This document shows positions 54,060 through 64,000 of a stretch of 64,000 nt of DNA, piece by piece. Positions within the stretch are counted from its first letter, which is position 1. Each line of letters starts with the position of its first letter. The notes under the pieces were generated by a model. It saw only the letters and a program-made list of their open reading frames with translations, ran no database searches and was not told the DNA's origin. Source of the stretch: Potentilla sterilis (Eukaryota > Streptophyta > Magnoliopsida > Rosales > Rosaceae); the NCBI GenBank assembly GCA_963682095.1, contig OY821757.1, positions 16,534,515-16,598,514 on the forward strand. The letters are read 5' to 3'. A program made the position numbers and the translations under genes.

Positions 54060-55058
54060 TTAAAGGCCGGAATAAGCTTCTTGCTCGAAGATTACTCTTA
54101 GAGGTACTTTGAGACTGGAGTAAACCATTGCCGCTACGGCTAGAGCCACAACCTGCATTACATGCCCATTTGACTTTGGCATTTCAGCAAACAAGTGGGG
54201 TGCATGATGTTCTCTACTCTTCACACAAGAACTCAGTCTCTGCTCATCCTTCTTAGCACTGATATTCTCAAGCTCTTTGAACTCTCTTCTCTCTCCATTA
54301 TTAGTCTCAATCCTCTTATCACAACTCTCTCTCTTCTCATTATCAAAATTTGCACCAATTCCACCAAATTCAGTAGCAAATACAGAACTCACAGCACCAC
54401 AATTATCATTCAAAATGTTGAAATGATTAGAAATACTAGTGCCATCACTTACTGAGCAAAGCTTTCTCTCCTTCACCAAACATAGCTGATTTGGTGCTCC
54501 ACACTTCCAATCGAGCTGCTGACGTGGATAAGGCTGAGGAAGATGATGGTGTGCGGGATAAGGAGGAGGCGATTGTGGAGGATAAAGGCTCGGTGACGAA
54601 AATACATGGGTGGCCTGAGGAGCCGGAATCCATTGATTTTGGTTCGTTTCAAGCTGATTCGGTGAATGAATCTGAGAACCACATGGAAATTGGTGAGGGA
54701 GCAAGTGACCATTGACAATCACTGCAGAAGGACTGAGTTGCGACGGAGGCAGATGAGGGCTTGGCTGTGACGGAGACGGCTGATAGTAGCCCAGAGTGTT
54801 CAAGTACCACGCGCCTTGGTGGTCGTGGTGGTGATGTTGTTGAGCGACTGAAAGTGTAGGCGGCGGCAGCGAAGATGGGTGTTGCTGCTGGTAGGGATAA
54901 CCACCATCGCGCACTGCTTTCCACGTCGGTGGTAGGTATGGGTCAACAGAAGCAAACTGCGCTTGCTGCGGTGATGAATACTGTACGGATTGGTACTGAT
55001 ATTGGCTCGAGAACCACGGCTGGTCAGAAACTGGTGGTCTCGCCAGATTACCAACATG
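54060..55058 (-). CDS. Gln/Pro-rich open frame of unknown family, abutting a copia LTR
   Basis: A minus-strand frame is open for about 332 codons, from the copia primer-site motif at 55058-55067 down to a stop at 54060. The first ATG in frame is at 54914, giving 284 residues; codons upstream are equally protein-like ('SSQYQYQSVQYSSPQQAQFA'). The first half is rich in Gln, Pro, His and Ser; the second half is charged ('ESCDKRIETNNGERREFKELENISAKKDEQ') and ends with a hydrophobic segment 'VMQVVALAVAAMVYSSLKVPL'. No copia gag feature or zinc knuckle. It may be a host gene part behind the LTR, a captured gene, or a gag-like frame. Family not recognised; real coding potential is likely, function unknown. 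Confidence 0.5.
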   Translation of the reverse strand, partial: HVGNLARPPVSDQPWFSSQYQYQSVQYSSPQQAQFASVDPYLPPTWKAVRDGGYPYQQQHPSSLPPPTLSVAQQHHHHDHQGAWYLNTLGYYQPSPSQPSPHLPPSQLSPSAVIVNGHLLPHQFPCGSQIHSPNQLETNQNQWIPAPQATHVFSSPSLYPPQSPPPYPAHHHLPQPYPRQQLDWKCGAPNQLCLVKERKLCSVSDGTSISNHFNILNDNCGAVSSVFATEFGGIGANFDNEKRESCDKRIETNNGERREFKELENISAKKDEQRLSSCVKSREHHAPHLFAEMPKSNGHVMQVVALAVAAMVYSSLKVPLRVIFEQEAYSGL

Positions 55059-55067
55059 CTGATAACG

Positions 55068-55215
55068 TGTTGTAGGAGAAACAAAGGATAAGTAAAGCGT
55101 TGTTTTATTGATTGATAATGAGGCATTTATATAAACATTACATCAAGTATCATGAATAATCAGGGATTCCCTATGTACTAAAGATACTACATATCTAATC
55201 TAATTAGGTCAAGAC
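55068..55215 (-). mobile_element. Reverse copy of the 185-bp copia LTR, first part
   Basis: It begins TGTTGTAGGAGAAAC and matches the reverse complement of the LTRs at 13543 and 30053. It breaks off at AAGAC, the target site of the gypsy element, and resumes at 63159-63200. Counting the duplicated AAGAC once, the two parts total 185 bp, the full LTR length. The motif CTGATAACG just left of it is the primer-site side (reverse complement of CGTTATCAG), so this is a 5' LTR of an element running left. The matching 3' LTR was not found in the window. Confidence 0.85.
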
Positions 55216-57170
55216 TGTAGTAACCCTGATTTTTATAATTCAATTTCGTGTAAATTCCTCTAAATTAATGGAAGGGTGGTTTACGGAATTTCGTATTTCA
55301 TACCCTTTTTATTAGTTGTTGCTCGAGGTCGGAATTGATTTCGAGAGTTAAAATCCGAAAAGCGATTAAGTTTCGATGGGTCAAAAGTTGACTTTTTGAT
55401 CCGTCGTGAATTTTGGAAAGTTTCTTCACAAAAGTCGTAGAGCTTAACGATACGAGTTCGTAGACATGCGGCACGCGTGAAACGGACGTCATATGAAAAA
55501 GTTACGACTTGTTGAAGTTATTTCCAAAATCTGAATTTTTCTATAAATAGTAAAATATCTGAAAAAGTCAAAATATCAGAAAATCAGAAAAATCCTGAAA
55601 CACTGTTCATCGTCTCCAATTCGAATTCGGAGCTTCTTTCGCGTCGATCTCTCTCGTCCGGCCACCAATCGAGGCGTGCGACCTGTCAAAGTGTTCATCT
55701 CGACGCCCTCTTCAGTTTGAGCTAAGCATTGGAGCCGGAGGAGCACGGAGGATGGAGCGGCGACGCCTCGACGGACTGCCACCGTGCGCGGCGGCGCTGC
55801 AGGCGATGCCCGAGGGTGCGCCACCCACCGTTCGGCTGGGTTTCTCCTTGTGCGCCTCCCTGTGTAGGTGGATCGCGTCATTTCACGCCGAATCGCACGG
55901 ATCGAACGGATTTCTCCCCGACCCGTTTCAGCCGTTCGACCCGACCCAGTTCAGCGTTCGACCCGACCCGCTTCAGACAACCCGACCCGACCTGCGTTGA
56001 CTGTGACCCGCGTTGACCGTTGACCAGACGTTGACCCGACCCCGGAACTGCTGCGATTCGATCTGACCCGATCCTGCAGCGATCCGACTCGACCCTAAAC
56101 GGATATTTGCCATTTCTGGTGAATTAAGGTGAGTAAACCTCAGTGTATTCGTATTAAATACGAGTTGATTACGAATTAATTATAGTATATGGATCGTTAT
56201 ATGCAAAATGATTTTATGGAATTGATATTTGTTTTAAATTGAATGAACTTGATCGACTACTGTTCATTGGTAAGTAAAATGATTTTAAAATAAAAATGAT
56301 TTTCAAAGGGTTTTACGATCAATGACTATAGTTGGTATTAGTGGACTATTCCTGAGTGGATGTCTACGTATATATATATTTACGTGAAATATATAATGTG
56401 AGTGCAATTGGGTGAATGTCTTATGTTATGAATTTATCATATATGTGATTATGTGAGTGGTGTGATGTGTGGTTGTGTTGGTATAGAAACCAACGGTTGA
56501 AGTAAGATCTCACCAATAGTGGTGAAAGATCTTACATGTGTGGGGAGAGGATCTCGCCTAAGTGGTGAAAGGGATCCTTATGGCAAGTATGTCGGGACCA
56601 AGCCTTTGGCCGGGTGATTAGTTACGATCAGTTAGAGCTCTAGTCTGTTTGCCTTGTGAGATTTGTAGGGGAATGACGTTGGTCACTGCGCCCCTAGTCT
56701 TACTCTTTTGGTTGATTGTGCATCGTGAATTTTATAATATACGAGTCGTGGTTGGTTGGGAGTGTTTTCCTTTGTTAATTTAATTATTTTTATCATGAAC
56801 TTGTTTGTTTTACTCACACGAGCTTTGAAAGCTTACCGGGTTCGTTGTTTACAACCCGGTGCACCAATTGATGGTGTAGGGTTAGACCTGCAGGAGTTGA
56901 CCAGCAGCCAGAAGGAGGCGTCTGAGTTGAGTGGCTAGAAGGTGGGGTCCTTTGTCTAGCTGGGTTTTATTGTTATTGAGTGTTAGCGTGAGACTCTATT
57001 TTACATTCCTGTTTTATTGATGTAATATTCTGAGTATTTGGTGCCACGCAGTGAACTCTGTAGTAATACTTAGTTATTTGTATAATAACTTTTAAGTATA
57101 TGAGTGTAATTGTGATTAATCACGTTTACGAATTTCGGATTTTTGTTATTCGAAATTTCGGGACGTGACA
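55216..57170 (+). repeat. 5' LTR of the chromovirus-like element
   Basis: 1955 bp with TATAAATAG at about 55541 as likely promoter. The GC-rich block 55620-56060 is followed by AT-rich sequence. Confidence 0.9.
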
Positions 57171-58195
57171 GTTGGTATCAGAGCGTAAGGTTACATATTT
57201 GGTGGTAACTGGTACTTTCGAGAGATGGTCCGACTGCAGCGGATTTACCATCATGCTTGTTCGTATTGGTATATCACTGGGTATGTAGGGGGTAGGGAGT
57301 TGCGTCGTAGTATAGAGCGTTGTCTCTATATCGAGTTTAAGTGATTCCGATGTTTGATAGTCGTTCTTGCCTACCTTGGTGGACCGAGAGGGTCACAAGC
57401 TAGGGGTAGTTTCATTCCAAGGTGGGATAATTTCTTGTTCCGGTTGCGGAGCATGTGATCGAGCTCTCGAAGTCCTCAGATATAATTTATTACTTCGAGA
57501 TCAAAACGTGGATAGTAGTTATGCTACTATTCTGAGTTGAGGTACGTGAGTGGTCGGTATATTGTGTTGAGTACTAGTACGCGACTTGAAGAGGTTCAAG
57601 GAATTATCTGTGATATGCATCTTTCGAGTATCGATAGTGGAGCGGTTGAGAATTGAATTCTCCTTTCGCGCTCAGCGACTAGTGTCACGGGGTAAGTTCG
57701 GGCCTCACCATGTCACTTGTGTGGACAAGGGATATAGAAGTGTTAGCACGTGAGTTTTGACGTGGCTCAAGTTTGATGATCAGGGAGTGACTCTTTTTAG
57801 CCGCTCATCGACATTTGTATTGGTCAGTGTTTGGGAATCTAAGTAGGAGCTCCTGGTGTCGTGACGAGTAATCGCGTCCATTTGGAAGTCTCGAAGGAAG
57901 GGACAAGTAGTTCCACAAGTGGTAGTGCACCAGTGGCTCTAAGTGAGTGGTGCAGGAGTTGGTGGACCACCAGTGAGTTAGAGTTGAAATGTTTGTTGAA
58001 CTATTAGGGTTGCACCTAGTAGGCAGACAGTGCTTTTGAGATGTGCTACTGTGATGAGTAGGTACTGGCGTCATAATGGTAAGGCATGCTTGGCTCATGA
58101 TAGCAAGGCGTGTGCTTTAGGCGCGGTTATGCCGTGATCTACATGCCCCGATCTACGCCAACATAAATCTTTCGTGTTGGTGTAATGACTGAATT
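57171..58195. other. Interior of chromovirus-like element before the pol remains
   Basis: After the primer site at 57173 there is about 1 kb with no long frame on the plus strand; gag, protease and the RT core are gone or unrecognisable. Confidence 0.6.
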
Positions 58196-59004
58196 GTGTT
58201 GCAGATTCTTAGAGAGGCTAAGCTGTATGCCAAGTTCGAGAAGTGTGAGTTTTGGAAGAAGGAAGTCAAGTTCCTTGGTCATGTGGTTTCGAAGGAGGGA
58301 GTTTCGGTAGACCATTCCAAGATTGAGGCTGTGATGAGTTGGGATCGCCCAAAGATGGCTACGGAAGTTCGTAGTTTCTAAGTTTGGTGCGGTACTACCG
58401 AAGGTTCATTAAGGGGTTCTCTAGTATCTCTTCTTCATTGATCAAGTTGACCAAGAAAGATGTTCAGTTTGTATGGACAGATGAGTGCGAGAAGACATTC
58501 AAGGAGTTGAAGACGAGACTGGCTACAGCCCCAGTGTTGATTATTCCAAAAAGTGGGGGTGACTATGTTGTGTATGGTGATGCATCTCATCAGGGTTTGG
58601 GTTGTGTGCTGATGCAGCAGGGTGGTGTTGTTGCCTATGGCTCTAGACAGTTGAAGATCCACGAGAGGAATTATCCTACTCATGATCTAGAGCTAGCTGC
58701 AGTAGTCTTTGCCTTGAAGATTTGGAGGGATTACTTATATGGTGAGAAGTTTCAACTCTTCTCGGATCATAAGAGTTTGAAGTATTTGTTCTCTCAGAAG
58801 GAGCTGAACATGAGGCAGAGGAGATGGATGGAGCTCCTTAAGGACTATGACTTCACCTTAGAGTATCATCCGGAAAAGGCCAATGTAGTGGCGGATGCCT
58901 TGAGTAGGAGATCGAGATGTGCTATTACTTCTCTCATGATCCAGGAGTGGCTCATGCTTGAGACTGCATCTGAGTTTGACCTTGTACCACCCGATGGGGA
59001 GTAG
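58196..59004 (+). pseudogene. Pol remains: RT thumb and RNase H of the gypsy element
   Basis: 'REAKLYAKFEKCEFWKKEVKFLGHVVS' (58205 on) is the end of gypsy RT. A TAA stop at about 58379 breaks the frame, which continues as 206 codons: 'YYRRFIKGFSSI' then RNase H with 'VYGDASHQGLGCVLMQ', 'HDLELAAVVFALKIWRDYL', 'FSDHKSLKYLFSQKELNMRQRRWMELL' and 'NVVADALSRR'. The YVDD catalytic core is missing. Confidence 0.9.
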
Positions 59005-59117
59005 GAGACCTTCCTTGGTAGTACTTCTGTGCAGCCTACCTTGATTTCCAAGATTATTCGAGGTCAAGCACATGATGAATTCTCTCAAGCAAAGTTGGCT
59101 GAGTAGTAGCTGATCTG

Positions 59118-59438
59118 ATGGATGAGTGTCCATCTGAGTGGACTGTCGGATCTGATGGTGGGTTGAAATTCAGGGGCAGGTTATGCGTGCCGGATTGTAC
59201 TGACCTCAAAGATGAGATTCTTCGGGTAGCACATCGATCACGATACACAATCCACCCAGGGAGCACAAAGATGTTCAGAGATCTTTGTAGGCAAGTCTGG
59301 TGGAATGGGATGAAGAGAGATGTGGCAGCGTATGTGTCCAAATGTCTTACCTATCAGCAGGTGAAGGCAGAGCACCAAAGACCAGCGGGCATGTTGAAGC
59401 CGCTATCTAATCCGAAATGGAAGTGGGATTATTGTTGA
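59118..59438 (+). pseudogene. Pol remains: integrase N-terminal zinc module
   Basis: 'ILRVAHRSRYTIHPGSTKMFRDL' and 'YVSKCLTYQQVKAEHQ' correspond to the integrase HHCC zinc module; the second Cys of the CxxC pair seems changed (CLTYQ), so zinc binding is damaged. The catalytic core is not recognisable beyond 59440. Confidence 0.85.
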
Positions 59439-59720
59439 TAAGTCGAGCGTTATGGGCATGACTCCGAATTTCCTATGTAGTCCTGACATTGTGCTATAGA
59501 GACTCTAGTAGTAGTGAGGTGTAGCTTACCACCAGGCGTGAGGTTGGTTTACTCTCGTATGATGGTAAGATATATTAGGCTTGTTGGAGGTGAGCCTATG
59601 CAAAGTGTTGCAAGGCTCTCCAAGTCTTGAGTGCAGCATGTTAGTCACTATTGACTAATGCATTTAACCGAAGGATGAGGTATCGATCGATATGCTTAGA
59701 GCATACAAGTTTGACCCAAT

Positions 59721-59747
59721 GGGGGGGGGGGGGGGGGGGGGGGGGGG
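59721..59747. repeat. G27 homopolymer
   Basis: Twenty-seven consecutive G on the plus strand inside the decayed gypsy interior. Either a real poly-G tract or an assembly/base-calling problem. Confidence 0.9.
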
Positions 59748-60365
59748 TTTGAGAGGATCATCTAGCTTAGAGGAAGTTTGTTTGCGATGATTCTCCCTCT
59801 TGCGTCAGAATGACGCCATACAGCTCTTGTGTGACTCGAGCCGTTCCGTTAAAGACGTGATAAGAATCGTTAGGCGATGGGTCGTATCATTCAGATTGAT
59901 GGCCTTTTTAAAGTGTTTTGAAAGCTTGAGTCATTATAGGATTATGTTTATCTTTTTCTTAAATGTCCGGTCATGTGGTTTTTCACTCCAGTCTATGCTG
60001 ATTTGATGTGGAGACAGATAAGTTTGTGGTCGGCGACCATATTTTGTTGGTTGTCCCACCCTTCTCTGCTATATGTTGGACCTTATCTTAGAAAGGGTAG
60101 CAGAGTTGGATGTCGTTTTGACGTACCCGCTTGGTTGTTAGTGCCATAATGTCGTCCATTTGTCAATGCTGTGAGGATATATGGAGTATGAGTCATGGAA
60201 TCGATTATGGTACTACTGTCCTTGTCGTTGAACCTGTTTATATCTTAAATAGGTCGACGAGAGGTGTTCAAAGGAACTAGTTTGTTTTGTTCCTGGTGTT
60301 GTGGAGTCGCGAGGTAGAGAGCATGCACATTTAACTTCAAGGGAAGTTGGGAAGATCACCTATAG

Positions 60366-60914
60366 TTGATTGAAGCTATCACTCTAGTATTGGCTTGGCG
60401 CCATATGAGACTCTTTATGGGAGATTGTGTAGATCTCTTGTTTGTTGGGCTGAGGTTGGTGAGAGTGCACTCTTGGGTCCTCCAAGAGGCCACAGAGAAG
60501 ATCTTGATTATTTTTCGAACTAGGATTCGAACTGCTCAGAGTAGGCAGAAGCGCTATGTTGATTTAAAGAGAAGGCAGGTGGAGTTTGAGATTGGTGACC
60601 ATGTATTCTTGAATGTCTCACCTATGAAGGGTGTGGTGAGGTTTGACAAGAAGGGAAAGCTGGCGCCAAGGTATGCTAGGTCTTTTGTGATTCTCGAGAA
60701 GGTAGGGGAGTCAATTTATCGACTTGCTTTACCTCCTAGCATGTCTGGTGTGCTTAATGTCTTCCATGTCTCAATGTTGAGAAAGTATATACCAGAGGAG
60801 TCGTATGTGATCAAACATGGCACTATTAAAGTGAAGTTAAGGTTAAGTGCGGTTACGCCTGTTGCGACTTTAGCTATTAGTAGAGATTCAGGGGGGATTT
60901 GCCATGTCTCCTAG
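60366..60914 (+). pseudogene. Pol remains: integrase C-terminal part
   Basis: 'IRTAQSRQKRYVDLKRRQVEFEIGDHVFLNVSPMKG' and 'LAPRYARSFVILEKVGESIYRLALP...VFHVSMLRKYI' are the C-terminal DNA-binding part of gypsy integrase. Regions between 59440 and 60460 are scrambled. No clear chromodomain after it. Confidence 0.85.
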
Positions 60915-61223
60915 GGTTCCTGTTTGTGGAATGCGGTGTATACCTTTGATTATTATGAAGATTCTGAGGGAGCGTGTGTGTTGTAGGCGTTGTAGTTTGA
61001 AGGAAGGTTGACGTTTTTGTTATCGAGGATCCGCTTGCTTGCGATGGAGTTCTATAACAACATGGTTGTGTGGAACTGAGTTTCTGATTTCCTTGCGGAG
61101 GTTTTCCTGATAAGTGCAACCTTGTCGGGGAAGGTGATCCTGATTTTGAGAAGGAGCTTTTAACTCTTTTGGCGGTGTAGTGTGCTTGAATTTCGAGACG
61201 AAATTCCTTTAAGGGGGGTAGAA

Positions 61224-63158
61224 TGTAGTAACCCTGATTTTTATAATTCAATTTCGTGTAAATTCCTCGAAATTAATGGAAGGGTGGTTTACTGAATTTC
61301 GTATTTCATACCCTTTTTATTAGTTGTTGCTCGAGGTCGGAATTGATTTCGAGAGTTAAAATCCGAAAAGCGATTAAGTTTCGATGGGTCAAAAGTTGAC
61401 TTTTTGATCCGTCGTGAATTTTGGAAAGTTTCCTTCACAAAAGTCATAGAGTTTGACAATACGAGTTCGTAGACATGCGACACGCTTGAAACAGACGTCG
61501 TATGAAAAAGTTACGACATGTTGAAGTTATTTCCAAAATCTGAATTTTTCTATAAATAGTAAAATATCTGAAAAAATCAAAATATCAAAAAATCAGAAAA
61601 ATCCCGAAACACTGTTCATCGTCTCCAATTCGAATTCGGAGCTTCTTTCGCGTCGATCTCTCTCGTCCGGCCACCAATCGAGGCGTGCGATCAGTCAAAG
61701 TGTTCATCTCGACGCCCTCTTCAGTTTGAGCTAAGGATCGGAGCCGGAGGAGCACGGAGGATGGAGCGGCGGAGCCTCGACAGACTGCCACCGTGCGCGG
61801 CGGCGCTGCAGGCGATGCCGAGGGTGCGCCACCCACCGTTCGGCTGGGTTTCTCCTTGCGCGCCTCCCTGTGTAGGTGGATCGCGCCATTTCACGCCGAA
61901 TCGCACGGATTTCTCCCCGACCCGTTTCAGCCGTTCGACCCGACCCGGTTCAGCGTTCGACCCGACCCGCTTCAGACAACCCGACCTGACCTGCGTTGAC
62001 CCGCGTTGACCAGACGTTGACCCGACCCCGGAACTGCTGCGATTCAATCTGACCCGATCCTGCAGCGATCCGACTCGACCCTAAACGGATATTTGCCATT
62101 TCTGGTGAATTAAGGTGAGTAAACCTCAGTGTATTCGTATTAAATACGAGTTGATTACGAATTAATTATAGTATATGGATCGTTATATGCAAAATGATTT
62201 TATGGAATTGATATTTGTTTTAAATTGAATAAACTTGATCGACTACGGTTCATTGGTAAGTAAAATGATTTTAATATAAAAATGATTTTCAAAGGGTTTT
62301 ACGATCAATGATTATAGTTGGTATTAGTGGACTATTCCTGAGTGGATGTCTACGTATATATATATTTACGTGAAATATATAATGTGAGTGTGCAATTGGG
62401 TGAATGTCTTATGTTATGAATTTATCATATATGTGATTATGTGAGTGGTGTGATGTGTGGTTGTGTTGGTATAGAAACCAACGGTTGAAGTAAGATCTCA
62501 CCAATAGTGGTGAAAGATCTTACATGTTTGGGGAGAGGATCTCGCCTAAGTGGTGAAAGGGATCCTTATGGCAAGTATGTCGGGACCAAGCCTTTGGCCG
62601 GGTGATTGGTTACGATCAGTTAGAGCTCTAGTCTGTTTGCCTTGTGAGATTTGTAGGGGAATGACGTTGGTCAGTGCGCCCTTAGTCTTACTCTTTTGGT
62701 TGATTGTGCATCGTGAATTTTATAATATACGAGTCGTGGTTGGTTGGGAGTGTTTTCCTTTGTTGATTTAATTATTTTTATCATGAACTTGTTTGTTTTA
62801 CTCACACGAGCTTTTAAAGCTTACCGGGTTCGTTGTTTACAACCCGGTGCACCAATTGATGGTGTAGGGTTAGACCTGCAGGAGTTGACCAGCAGCCAGA
62901 AGGAGGCGTTTGAGTTGAGTGGTTAGAAGGTGGGGTCATTTGTCTAGCTGAGTTTTATTGTTATTGAGTGTTAGCGTGAGACTCTATTTTACATTCCTGT
63001 TTTATTGATGTAATATTCTGAGTATTTGGTGCCACGCAGTGAACTCTGTAGTAATACTTAGTTATTTGTATAATAACTTTTAAGTATATGAGTGTAATTG
63101 TGATTAATCACGTTTACGAATTTCGGATTTTTGTTATTCGAAATTTCGGGACGTGACA
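61224..63158 (+). repeat. 3' LTR of the chromovirus-like element
   Basis: 1935 bp, with TATAAATAG at about 61551. Its 20-bp shortfall relative to the 5' LTR is mainly two short deletions in the GC-rich block. Confidence 0.9.
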
Positions 63159-63200
63159 AAGACACACATAGGAAGTTACGGAATTATCCTTCCTTTAACA
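63159..63200 (-). mobile_element. Reverse copia LTR, second part
   Basis: Continues the LTR of 55068-55215 across the gypsy insertion (AAGACACACA...CCTTTAACA) and ends at the LTR boundary TTAACA, corresponding to TGTTCAA on the other strand. Confidence 0.85.
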
Positions 63201-63419
63201 ATAATAAAATATTATACATTAATAATTATTATTTTCATGGATTTGTTTGTTGTTGTTCTACAATATTTTTCTTTTCGTAAAAAAAATACACATCATTATC
63301 TACTAATTTTGTGTCATAAAGTAATTAAAAATAAAAATAATACAAAACCGCCTAGTCCCTGCTTAAGCTCGATCCCGAGACTAATCCATTAAGTACTAGT
63401 CCCCAAGTGAACCTTGTGT

Positions 63420-63850
63420 TACTGTGTAATTGATTTGACACAAGTATTAAAGACTATTGTTAAGGAAGACCGTTACGTCATATTAATTTATGAAGACTTT
63501 CTGGAGAAATAAAATTTATAGAAAATGACTTCTTAATTTTGGACGACCTTCTAATGAGATAAAATTTTATCGGAAATGACTACAAATTTTCTAACGACTT
63601 TCTGACGAAACAAAATCATGTTGGAAATGACCACTTTTTTCCGACAACAACGAACCTCGTCAGGAATAAATATTATTTCCGACCACATTCTAAGTTTTTC
63701 TAACACATTAATTGTCCGTCGGAATTAACAATTCTATTTCCAACGGATTTCCGAAGGCCCAACGTTGTCTGTCGGAAATAGTGTTATTTCTGACAAAAAA
63801 TGGATGTTGTCGGAAAAACTTGGTCAAAAAAGGACATATGTGTTGTAGTG
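63420..63850. mobile_element. Right end of a CACTA element (left end not found)
   Basis: The sequence ends ...ATGTGTTGTAGTG at 63850, the reverse complement of CACTACAACACAT, a typical CACTA terminus. Subterminal repeats around TTTCCGAC / GTCGGAAA occur at least eight times between 63470 and 63820. No matching left end was found, so the fragment is truncated; its exact left limit is unknown. Confidence 0.75.
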
Positions 63851-64000
63851 GTTTTGCATAACTGACCTGTGTTGCATCTTCTTTATATGACAGATTAAAC
63901 TTCACTCTGGGTGAGAAGTTTCTTTCAGGCGCAAAGACTAGTCTTCATTGAGCTTCCCTGATTCTAGCTGTCCTCATTTCAGTCGTTTGTTGCTTCATTA
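63851..64000. other. Right edge, possible host exon
   Basis: A plausible plus-strand acceptor (TATGACAG at about 63888) precedes a short open stretch 'INFTLGEKFLSGAKT' that runs towards a stop near 63950. Too short to identify. Confidence 0.3.

Larger units (their letters stand above)
55216..63158 (+). mobile_element. Decayed chromovirus-like Ty3/gypsy element with ~1.95-kb LTRs
   Basis: LTRs at 55216-57170 (1955 bp) and 61224-63158 (1935 bp) share TGTAGTAACCC...GACGTGACA ends and appear about 97% identical with several small indels. A perfect duplication AAGAC flanks the element (55211-55215, 63159-63163). TGGTATCAGAGC (57173-57184) is the Met-tRNA primer site, and TTAAGGGGGGTAGAA ends at the 3' LTR. 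Long LTRs, this primer and the RNase H/integrase type suggest the Tekay/Del group of chromoviruses, which is inferred. Gag, protease and most of RT are missing; pol is broken by stops and frameshifts. Confidence 0.92.

Noticed and set aside
55729..56016. Arg/Pro-rich frames in the LTRs of the gypsy element (also 61761-62009)
   Set aside because: They are in the GC-rich part of a long LTR, differ by frame-shifting indels between the two LTRs, and show no domain.

Overview
This is a stretch of nuclear DNA from a flowering plant. It holds few, multi-exon genes with GT-AG introns (acyl-ACP thioesterase FATA, a GFA2-type DnaJ, a RING/SUMO-interaction protein, two ER-body-type VIT-like membrane proteins) set among nested plant transposons. 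The gene set and repeats look eudicot; a rosaceous plant is a guess that sequence alone cannot settle.

Layout. 1-13.5 kb: a copia pol relic, then two tandem copies of a MEB-like (CCC1/VIT1-fold) gene on the minus strand. Between the copies sit a 2.9-kb CACTA element carrying a piece of the proteasome ATPase gene RPT4, a tRNA-derived SINE, and a hAT element that itself contains a 1.6-kb MULE with an acidic ORF. 13.5-30.2 kb: a copia-type element with 185-bp LTRs, split by a young, intact 9.9-kb Tat-clade gypsy element that has a 1894-residue gag-pol frame and a spliced antisense gene. 31-46 kb: the gene-rich island: FATA, a small secreted Gly-rich protein gene with a decayed sister copy, a RING gene with SUMO-interaction motifs, a hAT insertion ending 53 bp before the start codon of a mitochondrial DnaJ gene, and a DUF295 pseudogene. 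46-64 kb: decayed sequence with a 1.8-kb short LTR element, a small TIR element with 9-bp duplications, unidentified minus-strand reading frames, a reverse copy of the 185-bp copia LTR split by an 7.9-kb chromovirus-like gypsy element with ~1.95-kb LTRs, and the end of another CACTA element.

Most insertions were delimited exactly from target-site duplications: AAA (CACTA), CTTTTTTG (hAT), TTATTTTAA (MULE), AGAGA (copia), TCATC (Tat), AAGTGGGT (hAT), GAAAC (short LTR element), TCTTAAGCT (TIR element), AAGAC (chromovirus). This lets the order of events be read: tandem gene duplication, then CACTA/SINE/hAT insertion between the copies, then MULE into hAT; copia, then Tat into copia; copia LTR, then chromovirus into that LTR. 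Removing the insertions between the MEB-like copies restores a tandem unit of about 3.55 kb.

No new enzyme system was found. The most notable points are host gene pieces inside DNA transposons, the spliced antisense gene of the Tat element, the transposon forming the promoter-proximal region of the DnaJ gene, and the dispersed AGTAATC/GATTACT palindrome array in the MULE. All exon borders are read from sequence by eye and have not been tested against transcripts.
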